NCBI RefSeq assembly: GCF_007558815.1
Contig: NZ_VLTJ01000032.1
Location: forward strand, 1 to 41,327
From: Verticiella sediminum
GTDB taxonomy: Bacteria; Pseudomonadota; Gammaproteobacteria; Burkholderiales; Burkholderiaceae_B
DNA: 41,327 bases
Direction: 5' to 3'
The translations under genes were made by a program, and so were the position numbers. The notes under the pieces were generated by a model. It was not told the DNA's origin, made no database searches, and saw only the letters and a list, made by a program, of their open reading frames with translations. Every line of letters starts with the position of its first letter. Position 1 is the first letter of the stretch. This document shows, one piece after another, positions 1 to 8,517 of the stretch.

Positions 1-18
1 CCCGGCCGTGCTCATGCC

Positions 19-1851
19 CTACTGCACCGCCTCGTCCGTGTAAATCATCATCCAGCCGTTGCGGCCTTCGATGAAGCGCGCCTGCTTGAGCGACGCGCCC
101 TCGAGCAGGCGCTGGGCTTCGGGGCCGACCAGAGCCGGGTTCAAGCGCTTTTCGACCGCCAGCCGGTAGTCGCACTGGTAGCCGGCCTGGCCCAGTGCCG
201 GCGCGCAGCCGATCTTTTCGAACGCCAGGATTTTCGGCGGGGGCGCGGGTTCCCAGGTGCCGCTGGTCACTCCGGCGTAGAGCATCGTGGCGAGGCACAC
301 CTGGTTCATGGCCGGATCGTGGGTCCGCGGGCCGTCCAGGCAGCCGGCCATGAGTGCGTTCTGGCGTCGCGTGCCGGTATCGAGCACGCTGCGCACCAGA
401 TCGTACATGACGTCCTCGGAGGGCTCGCCCGCTGCGGCCTGGGGGGCAGCCTGCTTCGAGGGAGCGGGCTGTTCGGGCTCGACGCCCGAGCGGCCCAGCG
501 CGATGCGCTTGTCCACAGCCTGCGCCTGCGCGGTAAAGGCGGTGAGGATGGCCATGCCCGGCACCGTCTGCTGATCCTGCGGCAGGAGATAGCGCGCCTG
601 CAGGCCATGCAGCTCCTCGTGGCTCGCCGTGCCGGCGGCCTGGCGTTGCAGCGTCTCCCGAGCCTGGGCCAGGGCTTGCTCGCGTTTTTGGGTGAAGTAG
701 GGCAGCAAGCCAGCCAACGGCTCGACCCGCGCCGCGTACGGTTGCAGACGCTGCAGGTAATCCGCATGCCAGCGCACGCCTTGCTCCAGGGCCACGGCTC
801 CCTCGCCCAGGGCGTCGATGCGCTGTCGCTCCGTCGCGGCCAGCGCTTCGCCGATCGCGTCCATCCGCTGCTGGATGCGGCGCAGGTTCTCCGCGCGCGC
901 CTGCACGCCCTCGGTGGATTGCAGGCGCTCGCCCGCCGGCATGAAGCCGGCCTGCTGGCGGTGCGCCAGGGTGGCCAATGCCTGCAAGCCGTCCAGCCCC
1001 TGGGCAGATGCCAAGGCTTGGTCGACGGCCGCGGCCAATACCGGCACTGCGACGGCCGTGTCCGCCGCGCGCAGGTCCGCCAGGAACCGCTCGCGCGCCG
1101 CCTGTGCGGCCATCGCGAACACCGCCTCGCCTTCACGCTCCATGGCGAGCAGGCGCTGGGCATCGGGCTCGGTGGGCTGCAGGCCCGTCGCCGCCGACGC
1201 CAGCCGAAGCAACGTGGCGTCGGCTTCGCGCGCACGCGCCAGGTGCTGCAGGTTGGCTGGCTGCTGCCCGGGGGCCAAGGCGCTGTTCACGAGCTGCTTC
1301 TCGCGCGCGGGCAGCGCCGCCAGCGGTCCGTTGGGAACCGCGAAGCAACGGGAAGCGCCCTGCGCAAGCTGCTGCAGTGTCTGGCGGTCCATCTCGTCAT
1401 AGCGCTGCCCGAAAATCGGTACGAAACGCGCATCGCGAAGCATCGCGGCGATGGCCGCCTCGCTGGGGCGGTGGCCGGTGTAGAACGGGATCGGCTCGGC
1501 ATCGACCCACGCCTGGAGCGAGGCGCAGGAGCGCGCCAGCGTCTCCTGGCGCGCCTGAGCGTTGGCCTCGCGCTGTGCCTGAGCCTGACGCTGTCGTGCC
1601 TCGCGCTCGGCCTGCGCCGCGCGCTGGCGTTCCTCTCGTTCGGCCCGTGCCTGCTGCTGCTTGGCCTGACGCACAGCCTGATCCGCCGCCCGCTGCACGG
1701 CGCGCTGGACGTCGGCGTCGGTGGCCGCGAACGTGGGCAGGGCGATCGACAACAAGGCGACGGCCAGGACAGCGCGCAACCACGGCGCGCCCGCGCGAGA
1801 GCGGCGCAGCGGCTGGGGCAGGCATCGTCCTGGCAGGCTACAAGGCGACAT
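19..1851 (-). CDS. exported Ala/Gln/Arg-rich protein of unknown function
   Basis: Reads as a 610-residue protein that I cannot assign to a family. The ATG at 1851 is preferred over an in-frame TTG at 1923 because GGAAG lies about 8 nt upstream of it. From that ATG the N-terminus is a basic stretch, a hydrophobic core (LRAVLAVALLSIALP) and a likely signal-peptidase site after TFA, so export is expected. Residues about 45-105 are an Arg/Gln/Ala/Glu-rich stretch with coiled-coil character. The rest is Ala/Leu-rich and probably helical. The C-terminal ~120 residues hold several Cys (CLDG, VCLAT, GCAPA, QCDY) and end in a compact aromatic stretch (GWMMIYTD). A surface-associated or periplasmic role is inference only. 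Real coding is supported by the long open frame and the coherent signal peptide. Confidence 0.7.
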   Translation of the reverse strand: MSPCSLPGRCLPQPLRRSRAGAPWLRAVLAVALLSIALPTFAATDADVQRAVQRAADQAVRQAKQQQARAEREERQRAAQAEREARQRQAQAQREANAQARQETLARSCASLQAWVDAEPIPFYTGHRPSEAAIAAMLRDARFVPIFGQRYDEMDRQTLQQLAQGASRCFAVPNGPLAALPAREKQLVNSALAPGQQPANLQHLARAREADATLLRLASAATGLQPTEPDAQRLLAMEREGEAVFAMAAQAARERFLADLRAADTAVAVPVLAAAVDQALASAQGLDGLQALATLAHRQQAGFMPAGERLQSTEGVQARAENLRRIQQRMDAIGEALAATERQRIDALGEGAVALEQGVRWHADYLQRLQPYAARVEPLAGLLPYFTQKREQALAQARETLQRQAAGTASHEELHGLQARYLLPQDQQTVPGMAILTAFTAQAQAVDKRIALGRSGVEPEQPAPSKQAAPQAAAGEPSEDVMYDLVRSVLDTGTRRQNALMAGCLDGPRTHDPAMNQVCLATMLYAGVTSGTWEPAPPPKILAFEKIGCAPALGQAGYQCDYRLAVEKRLNPALVGPEAQRLLEGASLKQARFIEGRNGWMMIYTDEAVQ

Positions 1852-2107
1852 GTGCGGTCTTCCGGCAAGGCGATGCAGAAAGTCCGACGATAAGAAAGGC
1901 CTGGCCTGCCGTCCATTCGCCAATGGGCCTAAGACAACGCTGTCGGACGCGCTATTCGCGCGCCTGCCGAGCTACGCCTTGTGCGCGGGCGGCGTCGCCC
2001 ATGGCGTTGGGCCGGGACGCAGGAAAAAGGGGCTGCGCTTTCACGCAACTCCTGCGGATACTCGAGGGCTGGGTGCAGTCGAACCGGTAGACGCAGCGAA
2101 CGCCCGT

Positions 2108-2560
2108 TTACGCGCGCGCTGCGTGCAGCATCAGTCGATCGAGCGCATTGGCAAACGTGCGCCGGTCGCTTTGGCTGAGAGCCGCGGGGCCGCCCGTATC
2201 GACGCCCAGGCTGCGCAGCTCTTCCATCATGTCCCGCAGCGACAGGCGCTCGCGTATGGTGTCGACGGTGTAGCGCTCGCCTCGCGGGCTGAGCACCAAG
2301 GCGTTCCTGTCGAGCACCTGGGCAGCCAGGGGAATGTCGCCGGTAATCACCAGGTCGCCGGCGGACACATGCTTGACGATATAGTCGTCCGCCACATCGA
2401 AACCGCGCGGCACCTGGACGGCACGGACCAAGGGCGATGGCGGCGTGCGCAGCATCTGGTTGGCGACCAGCGTCAGCGACCGTTGCCATCTTTGCGATGC
2501 CCGGTACAGGATTTCCTTGATCACGACGGGGCAGGCGTCGGCGTCGACCCAGATATGCAT
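2108..2560 (-). CDS. YaiI/YqxD family (UPF0178) protein
   Basis: A 150-residue protein beginning [18 protein letters not shown], the hallmark start of the YaiI/YqxD (UPF0178) family, which has a PIN-like fold with acidic residues at the N-terminus. Further family features are [25 protein letters not shown] and a C-terminal [15 protein letters not shown]. The open frame extends upstream to 2800, but that extension reads as non-family sequence, so the ATG at 2560 is used; its length fits the family. No strong ribosome site is visible. The biochemical role of the family is not established; nuclease activity has been suggested from the fold. The gene lies just outside the degenerate tRNA-end repeat at 2597-2628, so I treat it as the chromosomal flank of the accessory segment. 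Confidence 0.85.
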   Translation of the reverse strand: MHIWVDADACPVVIKEILYRASQRWQRSLTLVANQMLRTPPSPLVRAVQVPRGFDVADDYIVKHVSAGDLVITGDIPLAAQVLDRNALVLSPRGERYTVDTIRERLSLRDMMEELRSLGVDTGGPAALSQSDRRTFANALDRLMLHAARA

Positions 2561-2596
2561 GGCGCTGGATAGTGGATCGTCTGTGGGGTACTGCTG

Positions 2597-2628
2597 GGGA
2601 GGGGAGTGGTGGCTGGCGCGAAATCGAA
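2597..2628. repeat. imperfect direct copy of the tRNA-Phe 3' end (attR-like)
   Basis: Aligned with 8485-8517, which covers the last ~23 nt of tRNA-Phe and 10 nt beyond it, this stretch matches at 28 positions with 4 mismatches and one 1-nt gap, in the same orientation. Shared blocks are GGGAGGGG, TGGTGGC (which includes the CCA end), TGG, GCG and AATCGAA (T-loop). No complete tRNA can be folded here, so it is a fragment. With the integrase remnant beside the tRNA, it is best read as the distal attachment site of an island. That reading is inference from spacing and orientation. Confidence 0.5.
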
Positions 2629-2711
2629 AACTGCCAGCAAGCCACCGTTCAAGCCATTCTACGCCGTTACATTGCGCTGATGACGCCGGACGCCTTTCTC
2701 TCGAAAGAAGG

Positions 2712-3119
2712 CTATGGCTGCCCTTCGATCTCGCCAACGCCGTCGAGCGGCGGCATCCAGCCGACACGGCGGCGCGTCCAGATTTGCGTTTGAGGACCAC
2801 CCAACTGGTCGCGCTGCGCCAGGGTGCCGACCCGCAGCGAATAGCGTTTTGGCGTACCGGGATCGGTTGCGTAGAGCTGCGTGCCGCACTGCTCGCAAAA
2901 ACCGTTGACCCGGTGCGCGCCGCTGTCGGCGGTCTTCACATAGTGGCGCGGCTGGCCTTGCAGCAAACGAAACGTCTCGGCCGGCGCGGCGATATTCGTG
3001 CGAAACGCCGAACCCGACATGATCTGACAGTCGAGACAATGGCAAATCCGCATCGAATCGGGTTGGACCTCGGCCTCGTAGCGGATCGCGCCGCAGTGAC
3101 ATTGCCCCTGCACTTTCAT
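2712..3119 (-). CDS. GFA/CENP-V domain zinc-binding protein
   Basis: A 135-residue protein of the GFA (glutathione-dependent formaldehyde-activating, CENP-V-like) family. The sequence shows the family cysteine pattern: [10 protein letters not shown] at residues 6-15, CHCLDCQ near 26-32, and [10 protein letters not shown] near 74-83. These Cys are expected to bind zinc. The motif SGSAFRTNI after the second cluster is also typical. Most family members have no known substrate, and the formaldehyde-activating name should not be taken literally. The gene is monocistronic, on the minus strand, inside the region flanked by the tRNA-end repeats. About 150 bp separate its stop from yaiI. Confidence 0.88.
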   Translation of the reverse strand: MKVQGQCHCGAIRYEAEVQPDSMRICHCLDCQIMSGSAFRTNIAAPAETFRLLQGQPRHYVKTADSGAHRVNGFCEQCGTQLYATDPGTPKRYSLRVGTLAQRDQLGGPQTQIWTRRRVGWMPPLDGVGEIEGQP

Positions 3120-3177
3120 TGCTATCTCCCGTTCAGCCCCGGAATGGCCGTCCCCCGGGTCTGGTAGATGGTCGGAG

Positions 3178-3247
3178 CCTATGATTTGAGCATAGGAGAA
3201 AGTCCATGAGCACCGAGCGTTTTACCCCGGAATTCAAGGAAGAAGCG
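3178..3247 (+). mobile_element. IS3-type transposase orfA 5' stub with upstream hairpin
   Basis: An ATG at 3206 after an AGGAGA ribosome site opens a frame whose first 14 residues, MSTERFTPEFKEEA, match the N-terminus usual for OrfA of IS3-family elements. After about 3247 the frame (open to 3406) no longer resembles a transposase: there is no helix-turn-helix or leucine zipper. Just upstream is the inverted repeat CCTATG-7nt-CATAGG (3178-3196). I see no orfB, no matching right end and no target duplication. This is a remnant, and the next real gene (tctC) begins about 235 bp further on. Confidence 0.5.
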
Positions 3248-3402
3248 GCCAGCCAGGCGCCGGCCGCGTCGGGCATCGTCGTCTTTCCGGGTGGACAGCG
3301 CCACGGCTCGATGTCGAGGCGTCAAGGCAAGCTGGAAATGTCCGCTAGTTGGGCAGGCTATGCGCTGGTCGCCGGGCGGCAAGGTGACCCAGGGACGGCG
3401 CA

Positions 3403-3431
3403 TTGACAGCCGCGAGGCCCAGGCTTACGCT
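3403..3431 (+). promoter_or_regulatory. candidate sigma-70 promoter of tctCBA
   Basis: A perfect -35 box TTGACA (3403-3408) is followed after 17 bp by TACGCT (3426-3431), a 4/6 match to -10. It lies about 50-80 nt upstream of the tctC ATG. A second AT-rich element, TATATAA (3454-3460), could serve as an alternative -10 but lacks a good -35. Mapping of the 5' end would decide. Confidence 0.4.
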
Positions 3432-3482
3432 GCAACGAGCGCGGCGCGCGGCGTATATAACCAGAAGAATCAGGGGACTGCC

Positions 3483-4439
3483 ATGAAGGCGATGCAGTGG
3501 ATGAAAGCACTGGCGTTGGGGGCTGTTTTGTGCGCCGGGGCGGCGCACGCTCAGGTGAGTGTGATGTTGCCGGCCAATCCGGGCGGCGGTTGGGATGCGA
3601 CCGGGCGGCAGGCCTTCCAGGCGATGAACCAAGCCGGTATCTATACCGGGACCGTGAGCTACACGAACAAGGGCGGCGCCGGCGGCACGATCGGGCTGGC
3701 CGATTTCCAGCGTGCGCAAAAAGGCAAGCCGGACGCCCTGGCGGTGTTCGGCGCGATTACCGTGGGCGCCATTACGCTGAATAAATCCCCGATCGACCTG
3801 AGCCAGTTCAAGCCGGTGGCGCGGCTCACGGCCGAGTACCTGGTGCTCGCCGTGAAGGCCGATTCCTCCTACAAGTCGCTGGACGATTTCGTGGCGGCGC
3901 TCAAGAGCGACCCGGGCGCGACGGCTGTCGGGGGCGGCTCGGCCGGCGGGGTGGACCACATTGCCCTGGCGCTGCTGGCGCAAAGTGCGGGTGTGCCGGT
4001 GCAGTCGCTGAATTACATTCCACAGGCGGGCGGTTCGGACACCGTGATCGGCATCGTCAACGGCACCTTGAAGGCGGGGATTTCGGGTATTTCCGAGTTC
4101 CAGCAATTCGCCCAGGATGGCCGGATACGCATTCTGGGCGTGACGACCGCCGAGCGCATGAAGAATCTGGCAGACGTTCCGACCTTCAAAGAGTCCGGTT
4201 ACGACGTCGAGATCGCCAACTGGCGAGGCATCCTCGGTTCGATCGACATGCCCGAAGCCAATCAGAAGGAATGGGTGGATCGCTTCAGCAAACTGAACGA
4301 AAGCGACGCCTGGAAGGCTGTGCTCGAGAAACAGGGTTGGGATCCCTATTTCCTGGCCGGTGACGAATTCGGCGAGTTCATCCAGAGCGAAAGCGGTCGT
4401 ATCAATCAGGTGCTCAAGGACGCGGGCCTGGCCAAGTAA
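3483..4439 (+). CDS. tctC: Bug/TctC-type periplasmic solute-binding protein
   Basis: A 318-residue extracytoplasmic receptor of the tripartite tricarboxylate transporter (TTT) family. The ATG at 3483 is chosen because AGGGGA precedes it and the translation starts with a clean signal peptide (MKAMQWMKALALGAVLCAGAAHA, cleavage before QVSV). The mature protein shows the family pattern: an early VMLPANPGGGWDATGR loop, KGGAGGTIGL, and a C-terminal domain with TPTERM-like TTAERMKNLADVPTFKESGY. Such proteins bind C4-C6 carboxylates or similar anions in the periplasm and pass them to TctA/TctB. tctB follows after 33 bp, so the three genes form one operon. The substrate cannot be read from sequence. 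It lies inside the putative island. Confidence 0.9.
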   Translation: MKAMQWMKALALGAVLCAGAAHAQVSVMLPANPGGGWDATGRQAFQAMNQAGIYTGTVSYTNKGGAGGTIGLADFQRAQKGKPDALAVFGAITVGAITLNKSPIDLSQFKPVARLTAEYLVLAVKADSSYKSLDDFVAALKSDPGATAVGGGSAGGVDHIALALLAQSAGVPVQSLNYIPQAGGSDTVIGIVNGTLKAGISGISEFQQFAQDGRIRILGVTTAERMKNLADVPTFKESGYDVEIANWRGILGSIDMPEANQKEWVDRFSKLNESDAWKAVLEKQGWDPYFLAGDEFGEFIQSESGRINQVLKDAGLAK

Positions 4440-4472
4440 GCGCAAGCGCGCGGTTTTGCTGAAGGAACGTCG

Positions 4473-4955
4473 ATGAGCTGGTTGCGCAAGGGCCCCTGGT
4501 GGTTGGGGCTGGCCGTGATATGCCTGGGCGCCGTCTGCATCTATGCCTCGACCGAGCTCGCGGCAACCGCCCAGTACGCCGCCATCGGCCCCGGCATGCT
4601 CGTGTCGGTGGTGGGCCTGGGGCTGGTCGTTCTGGGCATTCTGTTGTTGATCCAGATCGCACGCGGCGAAGTGTTCGAGCCGGAAGAGGCCGAGAACGCT
4701 GCGCCGGGGCAGCCGATGGACAAGCGCGCCTTTTTTACCGCGCTGCTCGCCGTCATGCTTCCTGCCCTGGCCATGCAGACCCTCGGCTTGCCGATAACCG
4801 CCATGCTTGCCTTCATGCTGGTTGCGCGGGCCTTCGGCTCGCGGCGCGTGGTATCGGACCTCATCGTTGGCTTCGCACTGGGCGGGCTGTGCTGGCTGCT
4901 GTTCGGCTGGTTGGGCTTGCAACTGGGCGGATTCTTTCCGTTGGCGGGCCTGTAA
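4473..4955 (+). CDS. tctB: TTT transporter small membrane subunit TctB
   Basis: A 160-residue integral membrane protein with four predicted hydrophobic segments (about residues 8-28, 35-60, 85-110 and 125-150), the layout of the small TctB subunit. The loop between segments 2 and 3 is acidic then basic ([10 protein letters not shown] ... MDKRAFF). A good AAGGAA ribosome site precedes the ATG. Its stop overlaps the tctA start by one base (TAATG), which implies translational coupling. TctB is poorly conserved, so the assignment rests mainly on topology, size and position between tctC and tctA. It acts in the inner membrane with TctA. Confidence 0.88.
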   Translation: MSWLRKGPWWLGLAVICLGAVCIYASTELAATAQYAAIGPGMLVSVVGLGLVVLGILLLIQIARGEVFEPEEAENAAPGQPMDKRAFFTALLAVMLPALAMQTLGLPITAMLAFMLVARAFGSRRVVSDLIVGFALGGLCWLLFGWLGLQLGGFFPLAGL

Positions 4956-6442
4956 TGGATACCCTGGCGCTGCTTTTCCATGGCTTCGAGGTGGCGCTCA
5001 CCCCGACCAACCTGATGTGGGCTTTCATCGGGTCGGTATTGGGCACGGCCATCGGCGTGCTTCCGGGCATCGGGCCGGCCCTGACCATCGCCTTGCTGCT
5101 GCCGATCACGGTCTCCGTGGGGCCGGTGTCCGCCTTCATCATGTTCGCCGGCGTGCTGTACGGGGCCATGTATGGCGGCTCGACCACCTCGATCCTGATC
5201 AATACGCCGGGCGAGGCGGGGTCGATGATGACCGCCCTGGAAGGCAACAAGATGGCGCGCGCCGGGCGTGGCGCGGCCGCGCTGGCGACCGCGGCCATCG
5301 GGTCGTTCGTCGCCGGAACCATCGCCACGCTGTTGCTGACGTTCGCCGCGCCGGTCGTAGCCGAGCTTGCCTTCCTGCTCAAGCCGGCCGACTATTTTGC
5401 CCTCACGGTTCTGGCGTTCACGTCGGTGGCGGTGGTGATGGGCGCATCGCGGGTGCGCGGTTTCGTCTCGCTCTTCATCGGGCTTGCTCTCGGTCTGGTC
5501 GGTATCGATGGGATGACCGGTCAGCCGCGCATGACCTTCGGCATCGCGGACCTGCTCGACGGGGTCGAACTGACGGTCGTCCTCGTATCGGTCTTCGCCG
5601 TGGGCGAGATTCTCTACGTCGCCAGCCATTACGTGCACGAGCAGGGCGAGATCGTCGCCGTCAAGGGGTGGACCTTCATGACGCGCGAGGATTGGCGACG
5701 TTCATGGCGGCCATGGTTGCGTGGAACGGCGCTGGGTTTTCCGATCGGTACGATTCCCGGCGGGGGCTCCGAAATCCCCACGATGCTGTCCTATGCGGTC
5801 GAGAGAAAGCTGTCCCGGCATAAGGACGAGTTCGGCAAAGGCGCCATCGAGGGGGTCGCCGGGCCCGAGGCGGCCAACAATGCCGCGGCCGCCGGCATTC
5901 TGGTGCCTTTGCTGACGTTGGGACTGCCCACGTCGGCCACCGCCGCGATCCTGCTTGCGGCGTTCCAGAACTATGGGCTGCAGCCGGGGCCGTTTCTGTT
6001 CAGCAGCAATCCGGAGCTGATCTGGGGATTGATCGCGTCGCTTTACATCGGCAACGTGATGCTGCTGGTGCTGAACCTGCCGCTGGTCGGCATTTGGGTG
6101 AAACTGCTGCAGGTTCCCCGGCCTCAGCTATACGCGGGCATCCTGGTGTTCGCCATGATCGGAATCTGGGGCGTATCGGGTTCGGTCTTCGACCTGGTCC
6201 TGATGGCCGCCCTGGGAGCGGTCAGCTACGCGATGCGGGTTTACGGCTTTCCCATCCCGCCGCTGCTCATCGGCCTGATTCTCGTGCCGCTGGCGGAAAA
6301 CCAGTTGCGCACGGCGCTGGCGGCGGCGCAGGGCAGCGTATCGGTCCTGTTTGAGACGCCGATCTCGATTGCCTTTCTCGCGCTGGCGCTCCTGTTCCTC
6401 TTTGCGCCGATGTTGTTGCGGCGGCTGAGGGCGGCGGCGTAA
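4955..6442 (+). CDS. tctA: TTT transporter large membrane subunit TctA
   Basis: A 495-residue inner-membrane permease with about 10-12 hydrophobic segments, beginning [20 protein letters not shown]. Diagnostic TctA signatures are [19 protein letters not shown] (about residues 28-46), [18 protein letters not shown] (about 70-87) and a second, related half with [12 protein letters not shown] and [12 protein letters not shown]. TctA carries the substrate across the membrane, driven by an ion gradient, after delivery by TctC. The start overlaps the tctB stop by one base. The downstream oxidoreductase follows after 36 bp with no visible terminator, so it may be cotranscribed. Full length, no damage seen. 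Confidence 0.93.
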   Translation: MDTLALLFHGFEVALTPTNLMWAFIGSVLGTAIGVLPGIGPALTIALLLPITVSVGPVSAFIMFAGVLYGAMYGGSTTSILINTPGEAGSMMTALEGNKMARAGRGAAALATAAIGSFVAGTIATLLLTFAAPVVAELAFLLKPADYFALTVLAFTSVAVVMGASRVRGFVSLFIGLALGLVGIDGMTGQPRMTFGIADLLDGVELTVVLVSVFAVGEILYVASHYVHEQGEIVAVKGWTFMTREDWRRSWRPWLRGTALGFPIGTIPGGGSEIPTMLSYAVERKLSRHKDEFGKGAIEGVAGPEAANNAAAAGILVPLLTLGLPTSATAAILLAAFQNYGLQPGPFLFSSNPELIWGLIASLYIGNVMLLVLNLPLVGIWVKLLQVPRPQLYAGILVFAMIGIWGVSGSVFDLVLMAALGAVSYAMRVYGFPIPPLLIGLILVPLAENQLRTALAAAQGSVSVLFETPISIAFLALALLFLFAPMLLRRLRAAA

Positions 6443-6478
6443 GCTGGGTGCATCGGTCGCACCTACAGAGCGCATCGC

Positions 6479-7501
6479 ATGAAGAAGATCGGATTCCTGT
6501 CGTTCGGCCACTGGACGCCTTCCCCCCAGTCGCAGACGCGTTCTGCCGCGGACGCGCTGCTGCAGTCCATCGAACTGGCCGTGGCCGCTGAGGAACTGGG
6601 TGCGGACGGTGCCTATTTCCGGGTGCACCACTTCGCCCGCCAGCTCAGTTCGCCTTTTCCTTTGCTGGCTGCCGTCGGCGCGAAAACCAGCCGCATCGAG
6701 ATCGGCACGGGCGTGATCGACATGCGCTACGAGAACCCGCTTTACATGGCCGAGGATGCGGGCGCGGCCGACCTCATTGCCGGTGGACGCCTGCAGCTCG
6801 GCATCAGCCGGGGTTCTCCCGAGCAGGTGGTCGATGGCTGGCGCTACTTCGGCTACCAACCCGCCGAGGGCGAGACGGACGCCGACATGGCCCGGCAGCA
6901 CACGCAGGCCCTGCTCACCGTCTTGCAGGGCAAGGGTTTCGCGCAGCCCAACCCGCGCCCGATGTTCCCCAACCCGCCCGGCCTGTTGCGCGTGGAACCC
7001 CATTCCGATGGCTTGCGCGAGCGCATCTGGTGGGGTTCGAGCTCGAATGCGACCGCGGTCTGGGCCGCCGAGTTGGGCATGAACCTGCAGAGTTCGACGC
7101 TGAAGGACGACGAGACGGGCGAGCCATTCCACGTCCAGCAGGCCAAGCAGATCCGGGCCTACCGCGAGGCATGGAAGGCGGCGGGCCATGCGCGCACGCC
7201 ACGGGTGTCGGTGAGCCGCAGCATCTTCGCCCTCGTGAACGAGCAGGACCGGAGGTATTTCGGGCGCAGCGGCCAGGAGGACGATTCAATCGGGTTCATC
7301 GATGAGAAAACCCGGGCGATCTTCGGCCGCAGCTACGCCGCGGAGCCGGACCTGCTGGTCGGGCAACTCGCGCAGGACGAAGCCATTGCCGAGGCCGATA
7401 CCTTGCTGCTGACGGTGCCGAACCAACTGGGCGTCGACTACAACGCGCATGTGATCGAATCGGTGCTGACGCATGTGGCGCCGGCACTGGGCTGGCGGTG
7501 A
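6479..7501 (+). CDS. LLM-class (luciferase-like) flavin-dependent oxidoreductase
   Basis: A 340-residue bacterial luciferase-family protein. Typical features are the N-terminal beta strand KKIGFLSFGHW, a helix with LAVAAEELGADGAYFRVHHF, the strand SRIEIGTGVIDMRYENP, and the conserved ISRGSPEQVVDGWRYFG region that contributes to the flavin site. Members use reduced FMN (or F420 in other phyla) to oxidise or oxygenate small molecules; the substrate here is unknown. The gene sits 36 bp after tctA on the same strand, so a role in metabolising the transported compound is plausible but inferred. It ends 9 bp before the end of the convergent Nudix fragment. Confidence 0.85.
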   Translation: MKKIGFLSFGHWTPSPQSQTRSAADALLQSIELAVAAEELGADGAYFRVHHFARQLSSPFPLLAAVGAKTSRIEIGTGVIDMRYENPLYMAEDAGAADLIAGGRLQLGISRGSPEQVVDGWRYFGYQPAEGETDADMARQHTQALLTVLQGKGFAQPNPRPMFPNPPGLLRVEPHSDGLRERIWWGSSSNATAVWAAELGMNLQSSTLKDDETGEPFHVQQAKQIRAYREAWKAAGHARTPRVSVSRSIFALVNEQDRRYFGRSGQEDDSIGFIDEKTRAIFGRSYAAEPDLLVGQLAQDEAIAEADTLLLTVPNQLGVDYNAHVIESVLTHVAPALGWR

Positions 7502-7510
7502 AACAACAAG

Positions 7511-7789
7511 CTAGATGGGCTGAAAGTCTCCCGTCGCCACGTACCGCAGGTACGCATCGACGCTTCTTGCCATGTTCGGCAGCATGGCCGGCAGGTCGTC
7601 GACGATCAGCCCGACTTCTTCGGCGATTTCCCGGCGCACGACGGATTCCAGGTTCTCGCTTCTTCGCCGCTGCAGCAGGATTTCTTCCTTGGCGTTCTCG
7701 ATGGCGACGTGCGCGCCAGGCATGAGCAGAAGCCGATCGCCAACGGCCGCGCGCAGTTTGCCGAGATGGGTGTCCGAGAACTCCGCCAT
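7511..7789 (-). pseudogene. Nudix hydrolase remnant with internal deletion (fragment B)
   Basis: A 92-codon frame starting MAEFSDTHLGKLRAAVGDR. The N-terminal part (LLLMPGAHVAIENAKEEILLQRRR) looks like the first strands of a Nudix hydrolase. It jumps directly to NLESVVRREIAEEVGL, the second half of the Nudix box (RExxEExGL), without the preceding GG-x5-E half. The C-terminal part is only about 30 residues. This suggests in-frame loss of the centre of the box and of most of the second half of the domain, so catalysis is unlikely. Its ATG overlaps the point where fragment A stops being Nudix-like, in another frame. Confidence 0.55.
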
Positions 7790-8028
7790 TGCATGTCGAA
7801 CGAGCGCTGCGTGATCGGCGCGCCGATGTCGGCCCGCGTGAAGCCGGTTTCTTCACGCAACTCCCGTCGCGCGGCGGTCTCGAAGTCTTCGCCGTCATCC
7901 ACCGCGCCGCCCGGTGTGGCCCAGAAATCGCGGCCGGCCAGCGGGCCGCGCCGATGCACGAATCGGAACAGCAGCACTCGACTGGAGGCATCGACGACGA
8001 GCAGGCGGGAAGACGAGCGGGTACGCAT
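7606..8028 (-). pseudogene. 3'-truncated Nudix hydrolase (fragment A), chimeric C-terminus
   Basis: From the ATG at 8028 the frame reads MRTRSSSRLLVVDASSRVLL and then a complete Nudix box: GGAVDDGED followed by RELREETGF (G-x5-E-x7-RE-U-x-EE-x-G-U). This would bind Mg and cleave a nucleoside diphosphate linked to another moiety. Homology-like sequence ends at about 7788 (SFDMQW). The remaining ~60 codons are an out-of-frame reading of fragment B, Ser/Cys-rich and not family-like. A normal member would continue with substrate-binding strands of its own. The frame is open, so a 140-residue protein could be made, but it looks like the product of a deletion joining two Nudix genes. A TTG at 8043 is an alternative start. 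Confidence 0.55.
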
Positions 8029-8099
8029 GGGCAACGAATCCAAGGGGCAAAGGGCATTCTAGCCGCCCGGCTTCGGCATCATGCTTCGGCCGTCGGCTG

Positions 8100-8325
8100 T
8101 CATCCATCGGCGTTGGCCAGAATGGCCTCCAGCTTTCGGCGCACCTGCGCCCGATGCTGATCGGCCTGGCGTCTTTGCCTGCATAAGCCAGCGTCACGGA
8201 TAGTTGAATAGCCAGCTCTTGCCGCCACTCGGATGGACGCGAAGATACAGCTCGTCCCCGTTGGACAGCATGTATTCTTTGTCCGCGAGCTGAGCCAGTT
8301 CAATGGCTTTGGCAGTGAGTTTCAT
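8100..8325 (-). pseudogene. P4-type phage integrase, N-terminal remnant
   Basis: From an ATG at 8325, preceded by GGGAGCAC, the translation reads MKLTAKAIELAQLADKEYML then a segment containing SNGDELYLRVHPSGGKSW. This is the usual N-terminal (arm-binding, DUF4102-like) start of P4-family tyrosine recombinases. A TGA stops it at 8194 after 43 residues. Sequence just beyond, in other frames, still resembles the next part of such proteins (VTLAYA; then RQRRQADQHRAQVR and KLEAILANADG). This fits an internal deletion plus a frameshift. The catalytic domain (R...HxxR...Y) is absent. The gene starts 170 bp from the tRNA-Phe 3' end and is transcribed away from it, the normal position for an island integrase. 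Confidence 0.65.
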
Positions 8326-8484
8326 CGCTGTGCTCCCGTGCATCCTGGAAAGCTGGGGGAGTACGGTAAGGGAACACGCCTGGGAACAAAAACCCTGGAA
8401 TTCGGTGGAACCGAATAATGCGGCGCTATGGGACAGGTTTCTGCTGCCAGTCCTCTCCTGGGGATGGGACTGTTGAAACCGGAT

Positions 8485-8517
8485 GGGAGGGGGATGGTGG
8501 CCTGGGGCGGAATCGAA
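8485..8517. repeat. tRNA-Phe 3' end, attL-like copy
   Basis: This covers the T-loop to CCA end of tRNA-Phe plus 10 nt downstream. It pairs as a direct repeat with 2597-2628 (28 identities over about 33 positions). tRNA 3' ends are the standard attachment sites of P4-type integrases, and an integrase remnant begins 160 bp away. Confidence 0.5.

Noticed and set aside
319-1893. Long plus-strand open frame (524 codons) opposite the first gene
   Set aside because: It is an antisense shadow in GC-rich DNA. It lacks a ribosome site and recognisable domains, while the minus strand has a coherent signal peptide.
2561-2690. Complete tRNA gene at the tRNA-end repeat
   Set aside because: Only the T-loop to CCA portion resembles a tRNA. 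No D-arm, anticodon arm or acceptor 5' strand can be folded upstream on the minus strand.
2690-2720. Possible terminator around GCCTTTCTC...GAAGGC near the GFA stop
   Set aside because: The arms pair over only about five bases with a large loop, no better than expected by chance.
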